From positions 909,771 through 973,770 of the forward strand of contig NW_005178809.1 of the NCBI RefSeq assembly GCF_000350225.1: 64,000 bases of DNA, in the 5' to 3' direction. Below the pieces are notes generated by a model. It saw only the letters and a program-made list of their open reading frames with translations. It ran no database searches and was not told the origin of the DNA. The translations under genes were made by a program, and so were the position numbers. Source of the DNA: Chondrus crispus (Eukaryota; Rhodophyta; Florideophyceae; Gigartinales; Gigartinaceae). Positions 54,890 through 64,000 of this stretch are shown here, piece after piece; position 1 is the stretch's first letter; the number at the start of each line of letters is the position of its first letter.

Positions 54890-56230
54890 AGCGCAAAACT
54901 TTTTGTAGTATGGACGGTGTAAGGGTGAGGTTAAATATAGGTGATGTCGTAGTTTGCTGTTTCGAAAATCGAGATGAGCTTCTTTATACTTTAATACCGG
55001 GCGAGTAGCAAAGAAAAGATCCGACGTTTTTGAAACAAAAACGGGCTTTCTGGGCAAGTTAATGATTTGTCCTGACTGCAAGACAGTTTTAAAACAAACG
55101 CTTGGAAAGGGGGACTTGAGGAGAAACGGTTGCCTTTACATTTGGATTCACAAATGATTCTTCCAACTTGTCGGGATAAGCAGAACAACCGTTACGAATG
55201 AAGCGAGAAGAATATTTGTCTATTGGATTCTATCGATCAGCTGCTATATGCTGGGTAACAACGTGGTTTGTTAAGAATAAATTTTGAACCAGTGCTCCCC
55301 TTTCATGGAGAGGGCGCAGGGCGCAATGAATTAGATAAAATATCCGTTACTTCAATAAAAAAAACAAAAACAAAAGCGCAATGTGTTAAGGAGCGAACGG
55401 ACGTGGGTGCGTTAGTGAAATGAGAGCCGGAGAGTCTATCGCAGAAGCCATGAGGCCCTTTCAAAAGCTTTTGTAAGGTTTTCTACGAATGTTCTAGAGT
55501 CTCTCACCTTACTGGAAGCACAAATGTTCACCCAGCGAAGCCTGTGGGACAAGTTGGGGTCGATGTCACCAAGGATATATCATGAATCGTTATCTGCGAC
55601 ATGCTGTGCAGCACGAGTGGTTATTTCAAACTCTTTATGCAAAATTTGCAAAAACTCTAATTTTTTAGAAATGAACAAGAGCCACGTGACAAACGCCTCA
55701 TTCCTCTCTATCTCATGTCGGGCTCATGACTACATCAGTTCTGCATTTGTGCCTCAGTACCCACCATTGCTCTCCAGCGACTGCCAACGCACATGTTGTG
55801 ATATTCACCCCCTTACCGTCGCAAAAGGAGGTGAGTAGAAGTACATGTAGTTAAGTCGTGCCGAGAAGAGGACCGCTTCCACGCCTCGCGCCCGTCGGCC
55901 TCTGATCTTTCATCCAATGAGCTCATGAATGATGCCGGCTTTGCGCCCAGCTCACAACCGAAGCTTCTGATAACGACAACAGCCGCTGAATATCGACGAG
56001 TGAGACAGGATTTCATGGATACTGATTCGTCTTGTTGCAAAGTACGATACAGTGTCATCGTGAAAAGCGCACGTGGCCTGCTCCTTATCTTTTCTCTATT
56101 CATCTTTGAGCTCTGGTGCCCCACTCTCAACCTCTATAAAAAGATCAACTTCTCACTCATCCATCCCTCCTCTCCTTTGTGCCATCCACCATACGTCAAA
56201 CCAGTTCCGAACTCTCCAACTTGAGCCACT
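54890..56230. other. intergenic with TATA-like box for the gene at 56231
   Basis: TATAAAAA at 56135-56142 lies about 90 bp before the ATG of the secreted protein. No gene is supported in the rest; a 104-codon plus frame at 55524-55838 has no domain. Confidence 0.5.
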
Positions 56231-57061
56231 ATGATCAAGACAACCGGCCTCCTTCTCGTCCTGGCCTCCATCCTCTCTCAATCCTATGCTCAGCCTGAGT
56301 CGTGCACCACGGCTTGTCGCGCCCTCTCCGGCCAATGTGGCGTCAGTCTCTCCACACTGGCGCGCACTCCCTGCTTGGATACAAGATCTAACACCGAACG
56401 CACATGCGACTGCAACCTGAACCTCGACTCCATCCAAGCCCTCAGTGAGAAAGACGTGATTCGCGACTGCGTCCTAAAAAATCTGGCGCTGACAAAAATA
56501 CAGTCGCTTGACATCAAGGCAAAAATGATCAACGTGCACGTCAACAGGATTTCCAATACAGGCAGGCTGTCACAGAGCGGCGATATCAGACGGTCGACAA
56601 TTTGCGGTTTTGGATGCACAGGGAGAAATCAATTTCAGAATTGCATCTTATCTGGATCTATTTTCAGGTCAACGTTTGATAATATCTTTGCAAACGGGAG
56701 GGCAACTGTGTCTATATCTGGTGACAAGTTCGTCCGCAGCAAGGTTGACTCTATCACGTCGGACGAGGGCATCCAGATCGGCTGCAAGGATGGTTTTGAC
56801 AACAACAAGATTGAGTTATTGGCGACGTCCAGTTCCGGGAGGTTCAGCTCCGTCCTGGGGACGAAAATCCGCAACAATGAAATCGGCCTGTTCAGTTCCG
56901 GCCCTATCAGTAGTTTTGCTGAATTGGATGGGAATACAGCCGAAATAGCAAACATGCAGGGGCCTTGTGCAGTGCTAAATGTGAAATCGAAGATTATTAC
57001 GGACAGGCTCACGTTGCCGCGAGATGAGCCGGACTGTGCCAGGATGTTTGAGGAGGCATGA
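56231..57061 (+). CDS. secreted Cys-containing protein, unknown function
   Basis: 276 residues. A classic signal peptide is followed by a likely cut after QSYA (about 20). The first 60 mature residues hold about seven Cys (ESCTTACRALSGQC, TPCLD, TCDCN), suggesting a small disulphide-bonded domain. The remaining 180 residues have regularly spaced Ile/Val/Phe and Asn/Ser/Gly (FDNIFANG, FDNNKIELL, IRNNEIGLF), reminiscent of a parallel beta-helix, though that is inference. It has no membrane anchor. It is probably exported or placed in the cell wall. Confidence 0.75.
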   Translation: MIKTTGLLLVLASILSQSYAQPESCTTACRALSGQCGVSLSTLARTPCLDTRSNTERTCDCNLNLDSIQALSEKDVIRDCVLKNLALTKIQSLDIKAKMINVHVNRISNTGRLSQSGDIRRSTICGFGCTGRNQFQNCILSGSIFRSTFDNIFANGRATVSISGDKFVRSKVDSITSDEGIQIGCKDGFDNNKIELLATSSSGRFSSVLGTKIRNNEIGLFSSGPISSFAELDGNTAEIANMQGPCAVLNVKSKIITDRLTLPRDEPDCARMFEEA

Positions 57062-58386
57062 TTTATTATCATCTTCCATGCGGACGGCCAGAAGTGCAGT
57101 TTTCTGTACATCTTCTGATGTGCGCATCAACCTCTGTTCACCCCATGTGTAGTATCCTTTTCATAGAGTAATACCGGCGCCGTTGGCTAAAACTATTGAC
57201 CGAAGTTGCTTCTCGATCATTGTCGCAAAATCATATTGCGCATTTGCCAAGGCGTGATGTTGTCTTTAAGAACAGAAAAATTCTGCCATTCACTACTTTA
57301 TGGAACAGGGATAACTAGGCAATTTTCCCTACTTCCAGAGGATTAGGAGGTACCATCAATGCAAGAGCCTCGTCTTACAGCATACCCCGCGAGGTTCCAT
57401 GAAGAGTTTTGGTGAGTTACTCTTTGCTTTGTTCGAGTCCTGTGAAAACCCCTTCGAATCAGTTGAAGTATGCTCTACTGCAATGCAACTAGTGACGAAC
57501 AGCCTGGAAGGTATTTAAGTGTGATCGATTTTGATAAAGGAAGTACATCTATTTTTTTTTTGCTGTCACTGCGGACGATAACTGGATAGGCACAGACGGA
57601 CACAGTCCATCTATGCTGTTCGGTCAGTCTATGCCTTCCAGCTGACACGAACTATCTGCCTCGTCGTTTTTACAGGTTAACGATGAAAGAACTCCGTAGT
57701 GCAGTTTAGAAGTTCTACGTCCTGGTTTATTGAGTAAAGAACCATCAATCCATCTTCTATTCATCCGAGTTCTTTTTTTTTGTCTCCTGCCTGGCAAATC
57801 CTTGCGTCAAGTGAAATCAGGGCAAAAACCTTTGTTCATCGAGAAAGCATAATCTGAAAATTAGCACCATGAGCGCTGTATAGTCCGCTCACCGCTTCGA
57901 AGGGGCGAAAATTGTACGTCAAGACAGATTTGGTCTCTTCATCTCGCAAATTAACATGCATACGCAGTTCAAACGACTAGAAAGTTATTGAGGGGGGTAT
58001 TGTTCATAATTGTGGTTCATGAAGACCGACAAGTCAGTATCCCTAAGTGACGTTTAGCATAATGGAACAGAGAGTGTGTCTCATTGAGATGTGCTTTGGG
58101 TTCAGAATGCTATTGGATACTCAAATAGAGTCAAACAAACTGTGCCTATAAAGGTGGTCTACATAAAAAGTTCTAGAAGAAAGAAGTATCTCTACGAAAA
58201 GAACCGACTTCATCCGCAAACTGCATAAAGGCGCTACATTCCGCCTCAAAGTCAGAACTGAATTGAAAACAGCAGTGCAGGATCAGGGGTCAACTTCGTT
58301 GATGACCCGACCTGCATTCTCACAGAATGACAAGAAATATTCTTTTACACTTTAAAACAACTACCTGTGCAGTAACTGCTGCAATT
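57062..58386. other. intergenic; bulged hairpin at the 3' side of the next gene
   Basis: 58276-58316 pairs TGCAGG-TC-GGGTCA with TGACCCGACCTGCA (two small bulges, 10-base loop), about 70 bp beyond the stop codon of the minus-strand gene at 58387. No coding support elsewhere. Confidence 0.45.
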
Positions 58387-59115
58387 TTACTCTTCTCGGT
58401 GCTGAATGTTCTGCTCGTGTTCACCAACTTTACCATTCCCAAACCCAATTATTACCGATGTGCCCTGAATTTGTTGTATAATAGGCCCATTAATCACGAG
58501 TTTCGCCGCTTTGATTACGGCCCCCCCTGTTCTTAGCTCTACATTGTTCGAGGTGATATCGTCTCCATCTTCATGCTTACCATCATCGGGCATCGACTGC
58601 TCATCAGAAAGCTCGGACGAGTCCACATCGCGCACAGCCCGGAGACTCGCAGACGAGACATCTGCGCCCTGATAAGATGAGGCGTCCGAGTCTTCACTTT
58701 CAACGTCTTGAAACAGGGTTTGCCAGGAACTCGAGCCCACGGAAATGTAAGTGCCGTTGCCACGGGAGATATAGGCAAAGTCCGGGTGGTTGTTTCGAAT
58801 CCATTCAGCGGGCGGGGTACAGAATTCTTCCTGCTCCGAGGGAACCCTGGAGACGTTTGCGGCTGCGTTTGCGGTTGGCAAGGAAGCATTTGGGTCGAAG
58901 AGGGTAGGGGGCGGCAATTGTAGGTTGGAGATTGGGGAGTGGCGCAGGTTGGTGGGGGACGGGGTAGGGGAGACGGGCGGCGTGCGCGGGCGGAAGAAGG
59001 GGAATCTCAGTTGGGGGAGGGATATGGGAGGCTGAAAAGGGGCGATGCGGAAGGGGAAGCGGCGATTGGGCGGCGATTGAAGAGACTTGCTGTTGCGGCG
59101 CAGACGAGAGAACAT
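58387..59115 (-). CDS. unknown 242-residue protein E with C-terminal GP-IQ motif
   Basis: From ATG 59115. The N-terminal 80 residues are Pro/Arg-rich and low complexity. The middle is Ser/Asp/Glu-rich. The end (about 200-242) is a hydrophobic stretch AAKLVINGPIIQQIQGTSVI followed by a charged tail. The LVI-x-GP-IIQ motif matches the end of the protein at 53624, whose other parts are unrelated. No known family was recognised. Strong Pro bias at the N-terminus may partly reflect the local GC-rich sequence. Confidence 0.6.
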   Translation of the reverse strand: MFSRLRRNSKSLQSPPNRRFPFRIAPFQPPISLPQLRFPFFRPRTPPVSPTPSPTNLRHSPISNLQLPPPTLFDPNASLPTANAAANVSRVPSEQEEFCTPPAEWIRNNHPDFAYISRGNGTYISVGSSSWQTLFQDVESEDSDASSYQGADVSSASLRAVRDVDSSELSDEQSMPDDGKHEDGDDITSNNVELRTGGAVIKAAKLVINGPIIQQIQGTSVIIGFGNGKVGEHEQNIQHREE

Positions 59116-59906
59116 GTTGCTTGCGTATGTTATTTGTGGAGCGTGAATGTGGGTTGCGTGTGGGTTGCGTGTGGGATATGTGCGAGAGGATTATCGGAGA
59201 AGAGAAATGGTGGGTTTATGTAGAGAAAGGGGAAGAGGTTGTGCAGACGGAGAGAGGTGGGAAAGGGAATTGAACGGGGGCCGCGGAATGCATGTTTGGG
59301 AAATTGCGAAATGGGAGTAATTGGAGACGGCAGTGGTCGTGGAAATGGTTTTTGTATGGGGATTGTTGATGATAGAGGGACGCGTTTGATGGACGGGTTC
59401 GATGGGGAACGGAAGTATAGAGTTTTAAGGAAGAAGTGAGTTGTTGCTTTAGAAAGGAGGGAACGGTTGATCTGCGGGCGCGGGGTACAACGCGTAAGAC
59501 GTGTCAGACGTGGATGACCTGCCAGATCGCACACGTGGGATGGCTGTACTCACAATTCGAGGTGCACGTACGTACGGTACATACGGTGTAAATCGTTTCG
59601 ATTTCGCTCGGGCCAGGCGTTGTGACACGGCTATGCATGTCGCAAGCAAACCAGGCGGCGCCGCGTGTCCCACGGCCAACAAATGAACAACGACTGGAGC
59701 GCGAATAGGACGGCGCCATCCTCGCTCCCTGCGCCTTGCGGAAGGCATGTACTCCACGTGTCCAACGCAACGTTCCCGCGCTGCGTCCCCCTTCGAAACG
59801 CGCAAATAAGCCCGCCCTCCCTGCGCGCGCTCGCCTGCCCTTCAAAGGCAGCCTTCGCACGCACAGCGCCGCCACCCCCCCCCCCCCCCCTTCCCCCGCC
59901 GGCAGG
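59116..59906. other. intergenic, C-run before the next gene
   Basis: Between divergently oriented genes. A long C run (about 59874-59890) lies just before the ATG at 59907. No other feature is supported. Confidence 0.4.
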
Positions 59907-60317
59907 ATGGAGTCGCCCGCCGCCGGTGCCGCGCGCCCGTGCGTCGCACTGTACGACCAGCTGGACGTGGACCACGACGCGACCGGAAGGTACCACCGCG
60001 GCGTCGTCAAGCGCATCGAGCGCTCGCCGTCGCCGCGCTTCGTCGTGCACTACGAGGACGGCGCCGTCGGCCTGCTGCACCCCGACCTCCATCGCTGGCA
60101 CCTCACCCGCTACCCCGAGCTGCCGCCCACGCAGAGCCCGTGCTGCGTCGCCGCCGCCGCCGCCAGAAGAGACGCGCGCTTGGCCGCCCTCCCCAGGTCG
60201 CCCCCCTCCGTGGCCGCCGTCGACTGGGGCGGCGGATGCACGCGCGAGTGGCAGGGCGGATGGGACAAGGACGCGTGGGACCCTGCCGCCCGGTACGCAC
60301 AACGGAAATCGTGTTGA
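59907..60317 (+). CDS. small Tudor-like domain protein
   Basis: 136 residues from ATG 59907. The frame is open further upstream, but this ATG follows a C run and starts the recognisable part. Residues about 10-65 fit a Tudor/SGF29-like barrel: ALYDQLDVDHD, GRYHRGVVKRIE, FVVHYEDGAVGLLHPDLHRW. Such domains usually bind methylated histone tails or arginines. The C-terminal half is Ala/Arg-rich with Trp residues and no clear domain. It may be a fragment of a longer spliced gene, because a GTACGC in the last codons could be a donor site. Confidence 0.55.
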   Translation: MESPAAGAARPCVALYDQLDVDHDATGRYHRGVVKRIERSPSPRFVVHYEDGAVGLLHPDLHRWHLTRYPELPPTQSPCCVAAAAARRDARLAALPRSPPSVAAVDWGGGCTREWQGGWDKDAWDPAARYAQRKSC

Positions 60318-60967
60318 ATGTGTAGTTTTAGTGTACAGGTCGTAGAGTAGCAGAGTGTATATGTAGCCGTCTTTTTGCTCTAAATGGCATTGCGTCGCCA
60401 TGATATTTACGGTACAGTGAGGTGAGAGCGGAGGTGAGAGCGGAGGTGAGAGCGGAGGTGAGAGCGGAGATGAGAGCGGAGTCGGAGGCTCTTTTGAGGG
60501 CATCGCCGTGGTTGAGCCTGGCATTTAATAGAGTTACAAGAAGCACCTCGCCGAGCCCCAATCGCTCATGCACTGTATACTGTACCCTTGAGTGCACAGT
60601 ATGTGTGCGTGTTCCGCCATGTCCTGGCTGTTCCGGCCCGTTGGGGGGGGGTCACAGGTGTCTCGCCACGTACCTCTGCAATGGCCACGGTAGCGCCTCA
60701 TCTACTCTCTCGCCTTACCGCGTCCTCTCAAAAACGTCCCTCACGGGCCCCATACGCCCATAATCCACTTGCATCCACTACTCCATAGGAGATTGTCTTG
60801 CGATACGGCATACCGCCTTATCCCGACACAATCTCCCATCACGCTTCTACGAGTGGGAGGCGGTCCACCGCCTCCCACTCGTACTTATACCCCTCCTACT
60901 CTGCACTTCAAGCCCCACCCCGTCCCCTATCCCTCCCCCTCCCACCCCCCACCCCCCACCCGCCGCG
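60318..60967. other. intergenic; 12-bp tandem repeat and 17-bp hairpin before the next gene
   Basis: Five GAGGTGAGAGCG units lie at 60419-60478. A perfect 17-bp-arm hairpin (TACGAGTGGGAGGCGGT, 2-base loop) is at 60848-60883, 85 bp before the ATG at 60968. An imperfect hairpin with GGAGATTGT/ACAATCTCC ends precedes it (about 60788-60836). Confidence 0.7.
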
Positions 60968-61903
60968 ATGCCGCCTTCCTCCCGCCGCTCCACCGCCTCC
61001 GCGCGCCCCGCCCCGCCCTCGTACTCTACCCCGTCCCCGGACTCGCTCTCCTACTCGCACACGCGTCGCCTCTCGCTCCCGCGCTCGCACCGCGACCCGG
61101 CCGCCTGGTCGGCCGCCTTCTCGGACGCGGCAAAGCTCCTGCTCGCCGACTACTCCCTCTCCCGCGCCCTCTCCCGCGACCCCGACGCCTCGCTCTCCTC
61201 CGCGTCACGCCTCGCCGCCCCGTTGCTCACCACCCACGAGGCCGCCCAGTACGCGGCGTGGGAGCGCGACCCACGTATCGTGCCCAGGGTCGACTGGAAA
61301 AAGCTCCGCACGTCTACCACCGCCACTACGTCCGCCCAGAAGGCCCGCTGGGCGGTTCTCACGCATGCCCTGGCTACGCTGTACAAGGAACCCGGCCTCA
61401 GGCCGGAGAACTGCAAGGCCTGGGTCGAAAAGTATCCGGACCGCATGTCCCTACTAGTCGCCGTCCGCAAGACGGAGACCGTGCGCGGCGACGTCTCCGC
61501 CGCGAATAAACAGGGCGGCAAGGCGAAGCGCTATGTGCATGAGCTGATCGCGTGCCGGAAGGTATTGGGGGAGGTCAGCAAGTACCGCCACGAAGTGGCC
61601 GCGGGCATGAAAGCCATCAATAAGGGCAGCATGGAGAAGGAGGAGGAGCTGACCAGGAGGATGAGTAGACTGGAGAGGGAGATCCCGAGGAGGGGCGGCG
61701 AGGTCTCGGACCTGTTCCGGGAGAGGGGAAGGATGTACGAGAAGTTGCTCAAGATGAGGAAGGAGAAGACCGAGGCGCAGTTGTCGCACGCTAGGCAACA
61801 GGCCGAGATGAATGTCGTCGAAGGCGCGTTGAAGGCTAGGATGAACGGCCTGGAGAGAGGTCTGCATCGCAGAAGCAGCGGGGCGTCGGCGAGTAGGAGG
61901 TAA
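60968..61903 (+). CDS. unknown coiled-coil protein, 311 residues
   Basis: The first 50 residues are Ser/Pro/Arg-rich. Residues about 50-190 form a compact Ala/Leu-rich region with WKKL, WAVLTHALATLYKEPGL and WVEKYPDRM. Residues about 190-300 are a long charged helix (KEEELTRRMSRLEREI, RMYEKLLKMRKEKTEAQLSH), very likely coiled coil. Codons are strongly GC-ending, unlike the kinase genes. No domain was recognised. ATG 60968 is the first in frame after the C-rich leader. Confidence 0.72.
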   Translation: MPPSSRRSTASARPAPPSYSTPSPDSLSYSHTRRLSLPRSHRDPAAWSAAFSDAAKLLLADYSLSRALSRDPDASLSSASRLAAPLLTTHEAAQYAAWERDPRIVPRVDWKKLRTSTTATTSAQKARWAVLTHALATLYKEPGLRPENCKAWVEKYPDRMSLLVAVRKTETVRGDVSAANKQGGKAKRYVHELIACRKVLGEVSKYRHEVAAGMKAINKGSMEKEEELTRRMSRLEREIPRRGGEVSDLFRERGRMYEKLLKMRKEKTEAQLSHARQQAEMNVVEGALKARMNGLERGLHRRSSGASASRR

Positions 61904-63867
61904 GGTGGGGGCACCGGAGTTGGGGCGGGGCTTGCGTATCGGACTGTGCGCGCGCCGGCCTTGGTTCGGAGGACCTGCAGTGAGCTGCAATGGCTTGTTT
62001 GCGTTCCCAAGTGTTTTGCTTCCGCGTTTAGACGCATTGTTGTCGTAGATATAGTGTTCGTACCTGGCGCTTTGATTGGCTGCTTGTTCGTTGCGAGTAT
62101 GGTGCAAGCCCATGAGTCGTTTGTTAGGGTAAAATGGTCAAGGTGTTTGATTGCTGGTGCCAGTGGTCCATTTCCCATTTCTATGACAATCTTTCTGGTA
62201 GTGTTATTTCCGTCTCCAACGTTTGAGGCATGGGCATTTCAGGCGGGCACCACTCCATGACACAGTGCAGGCGCTGCAATTCGTCAGAGACCTTTCCATA
62301 GTTGTGGTGAGAAGGCTGAATCAAAAACGAGATCACGGAAGAGACATAAAAGAGCGTAACATGGGCAGGCTCTGTACCAGCAAGCACACAGCGTCTATGC
62401 GTTGAGGTGTACGGAACAGCCAGCATTCCACTCGCAGAAAACATGGTATCTGACAAGCGCATGTTTTCGCAAGATGGAATGCCTCTTGCTTCGCCTCATT
62501 CTAGAGCGACATGACGCTGCAAAGAATACCGTTTCCTGACGCGGAAAAAATATCAGGGTCACTACACAATGCATCATGCATCATTAATTATGCGGAAACT
62601 CGAGTTGGGCAGCGCTGCACAGAGATCAAGGAAAGGGTTGTACATGTTATGACACATGATGCAGGTGATGCGAAGACCCAAGAATCTCAGACAGGCGGCG
62701 GCGTTTTTTGGGGCGTCAAGTCAAAGCCACCCGATATATAGCTTCTATGTTTCGAAAATGCAGGGCAAATCGCGACAGTTTTTTCTCACAAGTCTCACTA
62801 TTGCAGTAGTGTAGGAATGAATTTCCACTTGTGACTGTCGGAACACACAATGCAGTATTGGAACGAACGAGAATCTTTGGAAAACACCTCCCACCGCTTT
62901 TCTAAGAGATGGAAAATGAATCGTTGTATACTGTTACCAGTTAATTAAAAATGCTCACGTGCAGGAAAGACCATACAGCTCTTCTGGGTACCCTCGATCA
63001 CCAGAGTGTTTATTTTTGTTGAAGCTGCAACGGCAAAGAGGTTCTGCAATCCACTCAGGAAAAAAAGTTTAAGCTGGTGTACAGTATATATGTGATGACG
63101 TGCGGGGAGTAGGGCGCAGCTGTAATTACTGTCAGCCAGCCGTCCGTCACACGACTGCGGCGAGTTGGCGCAGGATATTTCTTGCGGCCGCAAGCCGCGG
63201 TCACCACAACTCCTTCTCTCCCAACACTAGAGTATTTTTGTCAACATGTCTATTCTCATATTCTTGTGAGTGCCCTTCGAAGGGTACAGTAAGGCTGTCC
63301 GTAAAAATAACGCGCTGTTTTTTTGTTTTTTTTTGTTTTTTTTTTCCACCGCAAAGTAAAGCAGCTTGTCGTCTATTTTTGCGAAAACAACTCCAAGGTC
63401 TTCAAAAGAATACTGTAGTCGACCTACAGTAAGCATTATTCTTTAGGCTAATTTTTTACATGTAGCATAGAAACTTTCCATACAATGATCTTTACTCGTT
63501 TCTAACTTCAGAAACATATATATATAAAACGAGTCAGCCTCCCAAAGAAAAATAGAAAAATAGAAACCGTACACATCAAAGTTGAAAAGAAATAAAATTC
63601 CCGCATTTCTATGTTATGATAACGCCTGTTCGGATAGACACTGGACACCAAGTAGGTTGCGTAGAGCCATCAATTCGTACCATAAATGCATCATGTCAGC
63701 GAACGCTGCGCAACCCCACCACGATTCCTTGCCCTCGTCTCGCCCCTGCCGCCCGCCACACACCCCGCGTACCCACCGCCTCTCCCCGCCCCGCGCGTGC
63801 TGAGCGCCCAACCCTCCGCCCCGCCGCCAGCGTTTCCCCGCCAAGCCCCCGCTGCCGCACCACTAAA

Positions 63868-63899
<32 letters not shown>

Positions 63900-64000
63900 T
63901 CGCCCTCCCGGCAATGCACCCTGGCCTTTACTGTCTCTGCCTACCCGTAGCATCTAATCGTCTCGGTCGCGTCCTTGGCCGCGCTCTGCCCCCCCTTCTC
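61904..64000. other. no supported gene; CCGACA microsatellite near the edge
   Basis: Mostly AT-rich without coding support. From about 63690 the sequence becomes C-rich, like the start of the gene at 60968, with an ATG at 63693 that runs 36 codons; it may be the beginning of a spliced or off-window gene. A (ACCGAC)n run lies at about 63867-63898. Confidence 0.4.

Noticed and set aside
57420..57450. tRNA T-loop-like TTCGAGTCC
   Set aside because: No acceptor stem, anticodon arm or D-loop around it.
63616..63957. Pro/Thr-rich protein at the right edge
   Set aside because: Driven by the C-rich strand and a hexanucleotide repeat; the ATG at 63693 gives only 36 codons before a stop.

Overview
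The window looks like nuclear DNA from a gene-poor, transposon-rich stretch of a eukaryote with short, mostly intronless genes. My best guess is a florideophyte red alga of the Chondrus type. This is inference from single-exon genes isolated between nested LTR retrotransposons, TATA-like boxes about 85-100 bp before several start codons, and transposase types common in algae and oomycetes. No species-diagnostic gene is present.

Positions 1-32,000 are almost entirely mobile DNA. Two copies of one GC-rich Ty3/gypsy chromovirus family occur. E1 (1-7552, plus strand, 5' part outside the window) has a pol broken by stops and a frameshift. E2 (15010-26960, minus strand) has nearly intact gag and pol, joined by a likely -1 frameshift. 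Both carry a long non-coding 3' region after pol, bounded on each side by the same hairpin plus purine tract, and LTRs full of perfect hairpins. A third related LTR stands alone at 13818-14488. Between E1 and E2 lie a Ty1/copia remnant split by a pogo/Tigger element (7925-9916), a decayed DDE_4-type transposase gene (12005-13335), and a Tc1-like transposase start cut off by the end of E2. A second, better preserved but broken copia element follows (26961-about 32000); only 86 bp of its 5' LTR remain, abutting the gypsy 5' leader.

Positions 32,000-64,000 hold the host genes. Three are CK1-like kinase paralogues (32402, 38677 minus, 50506 minus) at different stages of losing catalytic residues, and one is a CDK-like kinase (35889). 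Two paralogous three-pass membrane proteins (40930 minus, 48094) point away from each other across a 486-bp near-perfect inverted repeat (43717-44202 / 44981-45466). The rest are a secreted Cys-containing protein (56231), two minus-strand proteins sharing a C-terminal LVI-x-GP-IQ motif (53624 and 58387), a small Tudor-like protein (59907) and a coiled-coil protein (60968). The last two sit in a locally GC-rich island.

The novelty candidates are the structured chromovirus family (frameshift signal, swapped-arm LTR hairpins, duplicated 3' hairpin/purine tract, conserved E2F-like site), the degenerating CK1-like family, and the paired membrane-protein family around a large inverted repeat.
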